From positions 124,001 to 188,000 of the forward strand of contig NZ_JAIEPC010000008.1 in NCBI RefSeq assembly GCF_019749955.1: a stretch of DNA of 64,000 nucleotides. Direction: 5' to 3'. The stretch comes from Sphingomonas sp. Its GTDB lineage: Bacteria > Pseudomonadota > Alphaproteobacteria > Sphingomonadales > Sphingomonadaceae. The stretch's first letter is position 1; every line of letters starts with the position of its first letter. Shown here one piece after another: positions 51,504 through 60,244 of the stretch. Both the position numbers and the translations under genes were made by a program. The notes under the pieces are model-generated. The model worked only from the letters and a program-made list of their open reading frames with translations, was not told the origin of the DNA and did not search any database.

Positions 51504-53777
51504 ATGACGCCAGCCCCCCGGAGCGAGATTGCTGTCACGCATATCGCCCTCATCGGCAACTTCCTGCCACGCAAGTGCGGGCTGGCGACGTTCACCACCG
51601 ATACCTACAATGCGCTGAGCGAGTCCTTCCCCGACCTTCGGGTCGATGTCTATGCGATGGATGATCATCCGGGGCGCTATGCCTATCCGCCGCAGGTAAC
51701 GGGCGCGATCCCGCAGGATGATCTGGCTGCCTATCTCGCGACCGCGCGCGCGATCGAGAATTCGGGCGCGCAAGCGCTGTGGCTCCAGCATGAATATGGC
51801 ATTTTCGGCGGGGCAGCGGGCGAGCATATCCTGACGTTGCTCGACCGGATCACGCTGCCGGTGATCGTCACGCTCCACACCATTCTCGAAAAGCCCAACG
51901 CCGATGAGCGGCGGGTGATGGAGGGCTTGCTGCGCCGCGCCGCGCGCGTTGTCGTCATGGCCGATCGTGGGCGCGAGATTCTGACGCGCGTCTATGGCGC
52001 CGCCAATCGCCAGATTCTGACGATCCCGCACGGCGTGCCCGACCGCACCTTTGCCGATACCGCGCTCTTCAAGCCGCGCTTCGGGTGGCAGGGCAAGCAG
52101 GTGATCTTCACCTTCGGGCTGCTCGCGCCCAACAAGGGCATTGAGACGATGATCGAGGCGATGCTCGCGATCGTCGCCGCGCATCCCAAGGCGCATTATA
52201 TGGTGCTCGGCGCCACCCATCCGAATCTCGTTGCGCATGAGGGCGAAGCCTATCGCGACCGGTTGAAAGCCCTCGCGGTCGATCGCGGCGTTGCCGATCA
52301 CGTCACTTTCATCGATTTCTTCGTCGAGCATGAGGAATTGATCGACTTCCTGCAGGCCGCCGACATCTATGCGACGCCTTACGTCAATCCGGCGCAGATC
52401 ACCTCGGGCACGCTCTCGTACGCGGTAGGCGTCGGCAAGGCGGTGGTGTCGACACCTTATGTCCATGCGACCGAAATCCTCGCCGACGGGCACGGCATTC
52501 TGGTCGATTTTGCCGACAGCGCGGCGTTTGCCCGCGCCATCATTGCGCTGCTCGATTCGGACAGCGAGCGCGAAGCCCTGTCGGCGCGGGCCTATGCGCG
52601 CGGGCGGACGATGCTGTGGCCGTGCCTTGCGACCAAGGCCGTCGCCGTAATCGCGTCGATGCTCGATCAGGCGCCGCGTCGGCTCGCCAAGCCACCCGCT
52701 GCGCTGCCACTGCTCAAGGCCGATTTTGCGGCGGTTGAGCGCATGAGCGATGCGACCGGCATGCTCCAGCACGCAATCTACTCGGTGCCCGATCGTCGCC
52801 ACGGCTATTGCATCGACGACAATGCCCGCGCGCTGATGCTGATCGCCAAGATAGACGATCTGCCCGAGGTGACCGTCGACAAATGGATGACGATCTACGC
52901 CGCGTTTGTGCAGCATGCGTGGAATCCGCACGCGCGCCGCTTCCGCAACTTCATGCGTTTCGACCGCGAATGGTGTGAGGATGTAGGGTCGGAGGATTCG
53001 AACGGCCGCACTTTGTGGGCCATCGGCACAGTGGTGCGCCATGCCAAGCTCCACAAGCATCGCGACTGGGCGATGGCGATGTTCGATTATACCGCGTCGC
53101 TGGCGCTCGACCTCGGCAGCCCGCGCGCACAGGCCTTTGCGATGCTCGGTGCGTGCGAAATCCTGGCCTGCGTGCCGGGGCATGCGCTGGCGATGAAAAT
53201 CCTCGAACGCTTTTCGGCCGAGCATCTCGCGCTGCTCGCCGAGGCGCGCCGCCCCGAATGGGAGTGGTTCGAAATCGTGCTGGCCTATGATAATGCCCGG
53301 CTGCCCGAAGCGATGATCCGCGCGGGCGTGGCGCTGGGGCGCGCCGATCTGGTCGATACCGGTATCGCGACGCTCGACTGGATCATGGCGCAGCAGACCT
53401 CGCCCGAGGGTCGTTTTCGCGCGGTCGGCACCGAAAGCTTTGGCCGCGCCTATGAAGCGCCACTCCAGTTCGACCAGCAGCCGCTCGAAGCGCAGGCGAC
53501 GGTCGAGGCTTGCGCGGCGGCGTTCGAGGCGACGGGCGACGCGCGCTGGATCGACGAAGCGATGCGTGCCTATCGCTGGTTCCTCGGCGCCAATGATCTC
53601 GATCTGGCGCTCACGTCGAGCAATGACGGCGGCTGTTTCGATGGGCTGACGCCCAATGGACTCAATCGCAATCAGGGTGCTGAGTCGATTCTGGCACTGC
53701 AATTGGCATCCTGCGCGATTTCGACGCTTTCAAAGCGGCGCGAATCCGTGGCAGGGGACAGCCGGGCAGTGGCTTGA
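51504..53777 (+). CDS. Glycosyltransferase (GT4-like) fused to a helical C-terminal domain
   Basis: A 757-residue protein. Residues 10-400 form a GT-B glycosyltransferase of the GT4 kind (LIGNFLPRKCGLATFTTD..., PHGVPDRTF, FGLLAPNKGIETMIEAM, TSGTLSYAVGVGKAVVSTPYVHA near the sugar-nucleotide site). Residues 410-757 are an alpha-helical domain with HGYCIDDNARALMLIAK and repeated helix pairs, resembling an alpha/alpha toroid glycosidase or lectin-like fold. The RBS AAGGATC precedes the ATG. The next gene is a GH130 phosphorylase, and the two may make and recycle one mannoside. Fusion of a transferase to a toroid is unusual and no substrate is known. Confidence 0.85.
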   Translation: MTPAPRSEIAVTHIALIGNFLPRKCGLATFTTDTYNALSESFPDLRVDVYAMDDHPGRYAYPPQVTGAIPQDDLAAYLATARAIENSGAQALWLQHEYGIFGGAAGEHILTLLDRITLPVIVTLHTILEKPNADERRVMEGLLRRAARVVVMADRGREILTRVYGAANRQILTIPHGVPDRTFADTALFKPRFGWQGKQVIFTFGLLAPNKGIETMIEAMLAIVAAHPKAHYMVLGATHPNLVAHEGEAYRDRLKALAVDRGVADHVTFIDFFVEHEELIDFLQAADIYATPYVNPAQITSGTLSYAVGVGKAVVSTPYVHATEILADGHGILVDFADSAAFARAIIALLDSDSEREALSARAYARGRTMLWPCLATKAVAVIASMLDQAPRRLAKPPAALPLLKADFAAVERMSDATGMLQHAIYSVPDRRHGYCIDDNARALMLIAKIDDLPEVTVDKWMTIYAAFVQHAWNPHARRFRNFMRFDREWCEDVGSEDSNGRTLWAIGTVVRHAKLHKHRDWAMAMFDYTASLALDLGSPRAQAFAMLGACEILACVPGHALAMKILERFSAEHLALLAEARRPEWEWFEIVLAYDNARLPEAMIRAGVALGRADLVDTGIATLDWIMAQQTSPEGRFRAVGTESFGRAYEAPLQFDQQPLEAQATVEACAAAFEATGDARWIDEAMRAYRWFLGANDLDLALTSSNDGGCFDGLTPNGLNRNQGAESILALQLASCAISTLSKRRESVAGDSRAVA

Positions 53778-53790
53778 TCGAGATTAGGCG

Positions 53791-53819
53791 CCGCCCCAGA
53801 GTGACCTAAAGCGGGGCGG
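53791..53819 (+). promoter_or_regulatory. Hairpin over the ribosome site of the GH130 gene
   Basis: CCGCCCC (53791-53797) pairs perfectly with GGGGCGG (53813-53819) around a 15-base loop. The right arm contains the only plausible Shine-Dalgarno sequence for the GH130 start at 53823 (TTG) or 53829 (GTG). It could limit translation until the hairpin opens, or be a weak terminator. Confidence 0.35.
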
Positions 53820-53822
53820 TAG

Positions 53823-55112
53823 TTGCCAGTGCTCGACATTTTCAATCATCCGTTGCGTCTTTATGCCGATCCGTCGCGGGTCGTGGTGCGGCCCTTCCAC
53901 CTCGCCTGGCAATCGAACGGCGGCGCGCCGAGCCGGACCGAGCGGCTCGTGCGCGAAGTGCTTGAGATGAATCCCCATCAGGCGCACGCGCAGCTCGAGT
54001 TGGTGCTGAAGGATTTCGAGGCGCGCCACTGGATGACGCGGCGCGTTTTCATGACGCGCTATGATGACATTGCGGCTCAGCTCGGGCTCGATGGCGCCGC
54101 CATCGGCGACGAGAAGCGTCAGCTGATCGGCGCCTATTTCTGCCACGAATATAGCTATGCCGCCGCCGCGCTGATGAACCCCAGCGTCGTCCCGCATTTC
54201 GACCAGACCGGCATGCCCGAAGGATCGATGCGCATCCTGATGTCGATGCGCGCGGTGGGTGAGGGGCACATCAGCTCGGTTGCCTTTCGCGAAGGCATCA
54301 TCACCGATCGCAACGAGCTGAAGCTCGCGCCCGAACCGCCCTTTGCGACGGCCACCGATGCGGCCGGCGCCGATGGCCGTGCGCTGCCGTCGGGCGCCGT
54401 GACGGTGTTCCGCCACCGCGATTCGACGCTGTCGGGCACCGTGATCTTCCCGATCACCACGGCGCAGTCGAAGGGGCTGGAGGATTTGCGGCTGGTCCAC
54501 TTCACCCATGACGATGGCCGCGTCGAATGGGTGGGTACCTACACCGCCTATAATGGCTCGGCGATCCAGTCGGAGATGCTGCGCACCACCGATTTCCGCG
54601 CCTTCGATCTGGTGCCGATGACCGGATCGGCCGCGCGCAACAAGGGCATGGCGCTGTTCCCGCGCAAGGTCGGCGGCGAATATCTGATGATCGGGCGGCA
54701 GGACGGCGAAAATCTGTTCCTGATCCGCTCAGACAACATGACGCATTGGGATGAAGGCGCGATGCTGCTGACGCCCGAATATCCGTGGGAGCTGGTGCAG
54801 ATCGGCAATTGCGGTGCGCCGATCGAGCTCGACGAAGGCTGGCTGTTGCTGACCCACGGCGTCGGCGCGATGCGCAAATATTCGATCGGTGCGGTGTTGC
54901 TCGACAAGGATGATCCGTCGAAAGTGCTCGGCCGCACGCGCGAACCGATCCTGGCGGCGGCCGATCAGGACCGCGAAGGCTATGTCCCCAATGTCGTTTA
55001 TAGCTGCGGCGGCATCCGCCACGGCGACTGCATCTTCCTGCCCTATGGCGTGGCCGACAGTTCGATCGCCTTCGCGTTCGTGCCGATTTCGGCGTTGCTC
55101 GGTGCAATGTAG
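53823..55112 (+). CDS. Glycoside hydrolase family 130 phosphorylase
   Basis: A 429-residue GH130-type five-bladed beta-propeller, expected to split a beta-mannoside with phosphate (family members act on beta-1,4- or beta-1,2-mannosides). Typical segments are RKVGGEYLMIGRQDGENLFLIRS, WELVQIGNCGAPIELDEGWLLLTHGVG and YVPNVVYSCGG. There is no signal peptide, so it is cytoplasmic. The start is TTG at 53823 or GTG at 53829, since no ATG lies close. It follows the glycosyltransferase fusion, only 45 bases on, so it is probably in one operon. The exact mannoside is not set by sequence. Confidence 0.85.
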   Translation: MPVLDIFNHPLRLYADPSRVVVRPFHLAWQSNGGAPSRTERLVREVLEMNPHQAHAQLELVLKDFEARHWMTRRVFMTRYDDIAAQLGLDGAAIGDEKRQLIGAYFCHEYSYAAAALMNPSVVPHFDQTGMPEGSMRILMSMRAVGEGHISSVAFREGIITDRNELKLAPEPPFATATDAAGADGRALPSGAVTVFRHRDSTLSGTVIFPITTAQSKGLEDLRLVHFTHDDGRVEWVGTYTAYNGSAIQSEMLRTTDFRAFDLVPMTGSAARNKGMALFPRKVGGEYLMIGRQDGENLFLIRSDNMTHWDEGAMLLTPEYPWELVQIGNCGAPIELDEGWLLLTHGVGAMRKYSIGAVLLDKDDPSKVLGRTREPILAAADQDREGYVPNVVYSCGGIRHGDCIFLPYGVADSSIAFAFVPISALLGAM

Positions 55113-55187
55113 CACCGCAGCGGGTCGTTCAGGCAACGTTTAGGCGCCATCGGGTGTTGTGTCGCTATCGAAACAGGAGACCAATCG

Positions 55188-55724
55188 ATGAAACGCATGA
55201 CTTCGATGCTCGCGCTCGCCGCCGCCACGCTGGCGTTCGCGACCCCCGCGATGGCGCAGACCAGCCCGGAAGAGGCGCGCTATGCGCAGGCCCAGGCGCG
55301 TTTCCAGCAGGAACTGCGCGTGTTCCAGCAGGAATTTGATCGCTATCAGGCATGGCAATCGAGCCGCCCGCGCTTTGATGACCGGCGCTACGATGATCGC
55401 CGCGATCCCCGCTATGACCCGCGTGTCGATGACCGCGACGAGGGTGGCTATGATCCCTCACGCTATTATCGCAACGGGCCGAACTATAACGAGCGCGTGC
55501 TCTCGGCTGACGACCGCGTCTATCGCGGCAACGATGGCCGCTATTATTGCAAGCGCAACGACGGCACCACTGGCCTGATCATCGGCGCGGTCGGTGGCGG
55601 TATCTTGGGCAATGTGATCGACGGCGGCCGCTCGCGCGCGGTGGGCACACTGCTCGGCGGCGGGCTCGGCGCGATCCTGGGCAAGTCGATCGACCAGAAC
55701 AGCCAGCAAATTCGCTGCCGGTGA
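55188..55724 (+). CDS. Secreted glycine-zipper protein with a charged repeat region
   Basis: A 178-residue protein with a signal peptide (ending AMAQ), a Gln/Glu/Arg-rich helical segment (RFQQELRVFQQEFDRYQAW), an Arg/Asp/Tyr repeat stretch (RRYDDRRDPRYDPRVDDRDE) and a C-terminal glycine zipper preceded by CKRNDGTTG, closing with CR. The end resembles the small protein at 3780 (CRHSDGTTGLIVGGVGG), so the two are paralogues. GGAG precedes the ATG. Such proteins usually sit in the outer envelope. Function unknown. Confidence 0.82.
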   Translation: MKRMTSMLALAAATLAFATPAMAQTSPEEARYAQAQARFQQELRVFQQEFDRYQAWQSSRPRFDDRRYDDRRDPRYDPRVDDRDEGGYDPSRYYRNGPNYNERVLSADDRVYRGNDGRYYCKRNDGTTGLIIGAVGGGILGNVIDGGRSRAVGTLLGGGLGAILGKSIDQNSQQIRCR

Positions 55725-55739
55725 GGAAGTAGATCCCCG

Positions 55740-55819
55740 ACCGTTCGTGTCGAGCGCAGTCGAGACACCACGCGCATGGCTCGTGGCCTGTCCCTCGACG
55801 TTGCTCGGGACGAACGGGG
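55740..55819. repeat. Inverted repeat, family C
   Basis: ACCGTTCGTGTCGAGCGCAGTCGAGACACC (left) and CCTCGACGTTGCTCGGGACGAACGGG (right) form imperfect inverse arms. Both arms recur, in swapped order, inside ileS at 45200. It separates two convergent genes and may act in termination. Confidence 0.8.
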
Positions 55820-55832
55820 TGGGAGGTGAAAC

Positions 55833-57461
55833 CTACCCCTTGAACAGCCCCCCCAACACACCGCGTACGAGCTGACCAACCAGACCGCCGCTTGATGATC
55901 CGCGCCGTGACCCGGTGCCGAATACCGATTTGGCGACTTCATTGGCGACGGTGCGGGTGATCGTGGTCGTCGCGGTGCGCGTGGCGGCGGTCGCGATCTT
56001 GTTCCACGGTGAGGCAGCGGCGGCCTTGGCCTCTGCCTTTTCGGCGGCGATGCGCGCGCGTTCGGCTTCCTTGGCGGCGCGGGCGTCTTCCTTCGCCTGA
56101 AGCGCCGCCGTCTTGTCGGCCTCGCTCGCGGCCTTGGCTTCAGCAGCGGCAGCGGCGGCTTCCTGCGCCTTGGCGCCGAGCAATTCCTCGGCCGATTCCT
56201 TGTCGATCAGCGTGTCATATTTGTCACCGATCGCGTCGGTTGAAATCATCGTCGCGCGCTCGACCGGCGTCACCGGGCCGACGCGCGTCGCGGGCGGCTT
56301 GATCAGCGCGCGCTCGACCGGGGCGGGCGCGCCATCGGGCTGGAGCAGCGAGACGAGCGCTTCGCCGATCTTGAGCTCGGTGATCACGGTCGCGACATCG
56401 ACATCGGCATTGGCGCGGAAGGTCGTCGCGGCGGCGCGCACGGCGGCCTGATCGCGCGGGGTGAAGGCGTTCAACTTGTGCTGGATGCGGTTGTTGAGCT
56501 GCCCCGCGACGGTATCGGGAATGTCGATCGGGTTCTGGGTGATGAAATAGACGCCGACGCCTTTTGAGCGGATCAGCCGCACGACCTGTTCGATCTTTTC
56601 GAGCAGCGCCTTGGGCACATCGTTGAACAGCAGATGCGCTTCGTCGAAGAAGAAGCAGAGCTTGGGCTGATCGGGATCGCCGACTTCGGGGAGATTTTCG
56701 AACAGCTCGCTCAGCAACCAGAGCAGGAAGGTGGAGTAAAGCTTGGGGCTCGCCATCAGCTTGTCGGCGGCGAGGATGTTGACGATGCCGCGGCCCTTGT
56801 CGTCGACGCCCATGAAATCCTTCAGATCGAGCGCGGGCTCGCCGAAGAAATGCTCGCCGCCCTGGCTCCGCAGCTGGAGCAGCGCGCGCTGGATCGTGCC
56901 GACCGATTGCTTGCTGACATTGCCGTAAGTGGTCGTCAGCTCGGCAGCCTGTTCGCCGCAATAGCTGAGCATCGCTTGCAGATCGTCGAGGTCGAGCAGC
57001 AGCAGCCCTTCCTTGTCGGCGACGTGGAATGCGATCGTCAGCACGCCTTCCTGGACTTCATTGAGGTCCATCAGCCGCGCGAGCAGCAACGGCCCCATTT
57101 CGGAAATGGTGGTGCGGATCGGGTGGCCCTGATCGCCGAACAAGTCCCAGAATTGCACCGGCGTGTCCTGATAGGCCCAGCCTTCGAAGCCGATTTCCTT
57201 GGCGCGCGCGTCGAAAATGCCGTGCAGCTTGGCGTTGGTCGGCGATCCCGCCATTGCGAGGCCCGACAAATCGCCCTTCACATCGGCGACGAAGCACGAC
57301 ACGCCAACGGCGGAGAAACCCTCGATCAGGCCCTGCACCGTGACCGTTTTGCCGGTGCCGGTCGCGCCCGCGATCAGCCCGTGGCGGTTGGCGCGCTTGA
57401 GTTCGAGCGCCTGTGGCTTGGCCCCGCCTTCGCCCGCGCCAATGAAGATCGTCCCCGCCAT
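55833..57461 (-). CDS. HerA/FtsK-like ATPase (DUF853)
   Basis: A 542-residue cytoplasmic ATPase of the HerA-like group with DUF853. Walker A is GATGTGKTV at residues 32-40 and Walker B is LCFFFDEAHLLFND near 265-278. A DPRDQAAVRAA-like stretch and a sensor region follow, and the C-terminal 130 residues hold an Ala/Glu/Lys coiled coil (about 430-485) and end KSVFGTGSRRGS. HerA proteins act on DNA with nuclease partners, but no NurA-like gene is present, so the role (DNA processing or other) is open. GGGAGG precedes the ATG. Confidence 0.85.
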   Translation of the reverse strand: MAGTIFIGAGEGGAKPQALELKRANRHGLIAGATGTGKTVTVQGLIEGFSAVGVSCFVADVKGDLSGLAMAGSPTNAKLHGIFDARAKEIGFEGWAYQDTPVQFWDLFGDQGHPIRTTISEMGPLLLARLMDLNEVQEGVLTIAFHVADKEGLLLLDLDDLQAMLSYCGEQAAELTTTYGNVSKQSVGTIQRALLQLRSQGGEHFFGEPALDLKDFMGVDDKGRGIVNILAADKLMASPKLYSTFLLWLLSELFENLPEVGDPDQPKLCFFFDEAHLLFNDVPKALLEKIEQVVRLIRSKGVGVYFITQNPIDIPDTVAGQLNNRIQHKLNAFTPRDQAAVRAAATTFRANADVDVATVITELKIGEALVSLLQPDGAPAPVERALIKPPATRVGPVTPVERATMISTDAIGDKYDTLIDKESAEELLGAKAQEAAAAAAEAKAASEADKTAALQAKEDARAAKEAERARIAAEKAEAKAAAASPWNKIATAATRTATTTITRTVANEVAKSVFGTGSRRGSSSGGLVGQLVRGVLGGLFKG

Positions 57462-57522
57462 ATTGCCTCCCGCTGACCGCCCCGATCGAGCGTCCGATTG
57501 AAATTAGACCCCGGCCCTCACC

Positions 57523-57615
57523 CCGTTTGCCCTGAGCTTGTCGAAGGGCTGCCCTTCTTCTGCCGGAACATCGCGAAAGAAGAACGGTGCTTCGACAAGC
57601 TCAGCACGAACGGGG
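57523..57615. repeat. Inverted repeat, family B
   Basis: CCGTTTGCCCTGAGCTTGTCGAAGG and CTTCGACAAGCTCAGCACGAACGG are near inverses, with the inner CCCTTCTTC/GAAAGAAGA pair. It lies between the HerA-like gene's promoter and the protease terminator. Confidence 0.85.
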
Positions 57616-57681
57616 TTAGGTTGTTCGACTATCTTGTCGGTCATCGCTATCGCGCGTTTTTGCCCCAAGCAGCAAGACACG

Positions 57682-57716
57682 AAAACGCCGCCCGGTCGCA
57701 GGACCGGACGGCGTTT
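57682..57716 (-). terminator. Hairpin terminator of the serine protease gene
   Basis: Arms AAAACGCCG...CCGGTC and GACCGG...CGGCGTTT form an almost complete 16-base stem around a short loop, 19 bases after the protease stop. On the minus strand the stem ends in a TTTT run. The plus strand shows a similar AAAA, so it could work both ways. Confidence 0.7.
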
Positions 57717-57734
57717 CGAATCGATTGGCGCGGA

Positions 57735-59279
57735 TTATTTGTTGAAGCGGATCGAGATGAACTGCCCCGGCTGGCGCGCACGCTGGACATAGAGCAGCAC
57801 GGCCTCGCGCCCGGCTGCCTTCGCCTGACTGATGACGCGTGCCATGTCGGCGGTATTGGCCACCGGCGTACGGTTGACCGATACGATCAGGTCGCCGCGC
57901 TGGAGACCCTTTTGCGCGGCATCGCTCGACGGATCGGCCGAGACGATGACGACGCCGGTCGCGGTCGCGTCGAGCTGGAGCGCGCGGCGGATGTCGGCAT
58001 TGAGTTCGGTGACGCTCAGGCCGAGCGTCGAACTCATCATCGCGTCATTCTGGCCCTTGCCGCCGCTTTCGGGCACGGCATTGTCGTCGCCACCGCCGTT
58101 GACCGAAGCGGCCAGCGCGTCCTCCGACGGGCGCGTGCCTGCGACGGCGTTGAGCGTTATGTTCTTGCCGTCGCGATTGACGTCAAGCTTGATCGCGCCG
58201 CCCGGCTTCACATTGGCGACGAGATAGCTGAGCGTCTGATCGACCGTCACGTCCTGGCCATTGACCCTCAAAACAATGTCGCCGGTCTTGACGCCGCCCT
58301 TGTCGGCGGGGCCGTCGGGTTCGACCCGGTTGATAATCTCGCCGCGCCCCTTGGGCAGGCCGAGCGCGGCGCCGTCATCCTCGCGCAGCGGCTGGATGCC
58401 GACGCCGAGATAGCCGCGCTGGACGCTGGCGCCCTTCATGAGGGTTTCGATGATCGGCTTGGCTTCTTCGGCAGGGATCGCGAAGCCGATGCCAATATTG
58501 CCGCCGCTCTGCGAGAAGATCTGCGAATTGATGCCGATCACATTGCCAGAAAGGTCGAACATCGGCCCGCCCGAATTGCCCTGGTTGATCGCGGCATCGG
58601 TCTGAATGAAGCGATCATAGGCGCCGCCAGCGCCGGTGGAGCGGTGCAGCGCCGAAATAATCCCCGCCGTCACGGTCGAGCCAATCCCGAACGGATTGCC
58701 GATCGCGATGATCCAGTCGCCGACGCGCGCCTTGGTCGAATCGCCGAACTTAACGAAGGGCAGGTTGGTCGCATCGATCTTGAGCAGTGCGAGATCGGAC
58801 GCCGGGTCGCGGCCGATCAGCTTGGCCTTATATTCCTTGCGATCGGGCAAGATGACGGTGATCGAATCGACTGTCGCGCCCTTGGCGCCCGGCGCCACGA
58901 CGTGGTTGTTGGTGACGACATAGCCGTCGGGCGAGATCAGGAACCCCGAGCCGAGCGACTGCGCCTGACGGGTCACCGGCGGGGCATTGGGTTCCTGCCC
59001 GCCGCCGCCGCCAAAGAAATCCTGGAACGGCGTACCCTGAAACGGATTGGCCTGCGGCTGAACCTTGATGCTCTGCTTGGTCGAGATGTTGACGACGGCG
59101 GGCTGGAGCCGCGCGACAAGGTCGGCAAAGCTCGCGGGTGCCCCGGCGCGCGGCGCGAGCGCGGCCATCGCTGTCGGTTCATTCTGCGCGGTCTGCGCAC
59201 CGGCCGGCGGCTGCAGCGCCAGCGTCGCGGCGGCACCGCCGACTAGGAGAGCACCCGAAATGGCATAGGCGTAGCGCAC
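57735..59279 (-). CDS. Do-family periplasmic serine protease (DegP/DegQ)
   Basis: A 514-residue periplasmic protease and chaperone. A signal anchor covers residues 5-28. The catalytic triad is His126 (VVTNNHVV), Asp162 (ASDLALL) and Ser236 (QGNSGGPMF). Two PDZ domains follow (about 295-385 and 410-505). It degrades or refolds damaged envelope proteins. It sits downstream of hflK-hflC on the same strand, a common alphaproteobacterial order. A terminator follows. DegP and DegQ cannot be separated without more context; the loop LA is short, as in DegQ-type. Confidence 0.95.
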   Translation of the reverse strand: MRYAYAISGALLVGGAAATLALQPPAGAQTAQNEPTAMAALAPRAGAPASFADLVARLQPAVVNISTKQSIKVQPQANPFQGTPFQDFFGGGGGQEPNAPPVTRQAQSLGSGFLISPDGYVVTNNHVVAPGAKGATVDSITVILPDRKEYKAKLIGRDPASDLALLKIDATNLPFVKFGDSTKARVGDWIIAIGNPFGIGSTVTAGIISALHRSTGAGGAYDRFIQTDAAINQGNSGGPMFDLSGNVIGINSQIFSQSGGNIGIGFAIPAEEAKPIIETLMKGASVQRGYLGVGIQPLREDDGAALGLPKGRGEIINRVEPDGPADKGGVKTGDIVLRVNGQDVTVDQTLSYLVANVKPGGAIKLDVNRDGKNITLNAVAGTRPSEDALAASVNGGGDDNAVPESGGKGQNDAMMSSTLGLSVTELNADIRRALQLDATATGVVIVSADPSSDAAQKGLQRGDLIVSVNRTPVANTADMARVISQAKAAGREAVLLYVQRARQPGQFISIRFNK

Positions 59280-59368
59280 GTTATGGTATTCCTCTCTGGT
59301 CGAACGACGGACTGTCGGGCGGCGTTATGCCCGGTCAGCCTGAACGGTAATTGAATATGAACCGATTG

Positions 59369-60244
59369 TCAGCGGGGCCGCCCCCGACCGGTGAACTGGC
59401 GCAGATAATCGTCATTGGGCGACAGGATGATCTGCGTCTCGCCCTGGTTCGGCCCGTCCTGCGCAAAGGTATATTTGTACGACTGCATCGCGCGGTAAAA
59501 ATCGTAGAATTCCGGGTCCTTGTTGCCGGCATCGGCATAGATTTTGGACGCATTGGCGTCGGCCGTCGCGCGGATGATCTGCGCGGTCTTTTCGCCCTGC
59601 GCGCGAATCGTCGCGGCTTCCTGCTGGCGCGCGGTCTTCATCCGGTTGAGCGCGCTTTCGAGCGGGCTGCCTTCGGGCAAGTCGGCGTGGCGGATGCGGA
59701 CATCGACGATTTGCGCACCATATTGGCGGGCGAGCTGCTGCAAGCCGGCCTGGATATTGTCCATCACCTTGCCGCGTTCAGGGCTGAGCAACGCAGCAAA
59801 CTGGCGGCGGCCGAGTTCGTTGCGGACTGCGGTGCCGAGCAGCGGGCGGAGCTGATCGGCGACGCGTTCCTCGGTCGACGAGGTGCTGCCGGTCGAGACC
59901 ACGGCCTTCAGCGGATCGACGATCCGGAAGCGCGCGAACGCATCGACTTCGAGCCGGAGCTGATCGGTCGACAGCACTTGCTGGTTGTTGAGATCGACAT
60001 CGAGCACGCGCTTGTCGATCCACACGATCTTGTCGAAGAACGGGATTTTCACTGCCAGCCCCGAATCGGTCTGACCGAACGGCTGGTTGGGCTTCCACCG
60101 GTTGATCGTGCCGACCGGCTTTTCGAAGCGCAGGATCACGCCTTGTTCGGTTTCAGGCACAATGAACACGCTCGACGCGAGCAGGATCAGCGCGAGTAAC
60201 GCCGCAATGCCAAAACCGATGGGGTTCCGCCAGACGCTGCCCAT
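59369..60244 (-). CDS. hflC: HflC, FtsH modulator subunit
   Basis: A 291-residue membrane-anchored SPFH/prohibitin protein that forms a large ring with HflK around the FtsH protease and tunes its proteolysis. The N-terminal anchor is about residues 10-28; SPFH motifs include EQGVILRFEKPVGTI and IDKRVLDVDLNNQQVLSTDQLRLEVDAFARFRI. The long charged helix (RMKTARQQEAATIRAQGEKTAQ) is family-typical. The ATG at 60244 overlaps the hflK stop by one base (TGATG), so the two are translated together. Confidence 0.95.
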   Translation of the reverse strand: MGSVWRNPIGFGIAALLALILLASSVFIVPETEQGVILRFEKPVGTINRWKPNQPFGQTDSGLAVKIPFFDKIVWIDKRVLDVDLNNQQVLSTDQLRLEVDAFARFRIVDPLKAVVSTGSTSSTEERVADQLRPLLGTAVRNELGRRQFAALLSPERGKVMDNIQAGLQQLARQYGAQIVDVRIRHADLPEGSPLESALNRMKTARQQEAATIRAQGEKTAQIIRATADANASKIYADAGNKDPEFYDFYRAMQSYKYTFAQDGPNQGETQIILSPNDDYLRQFTGRGRPR

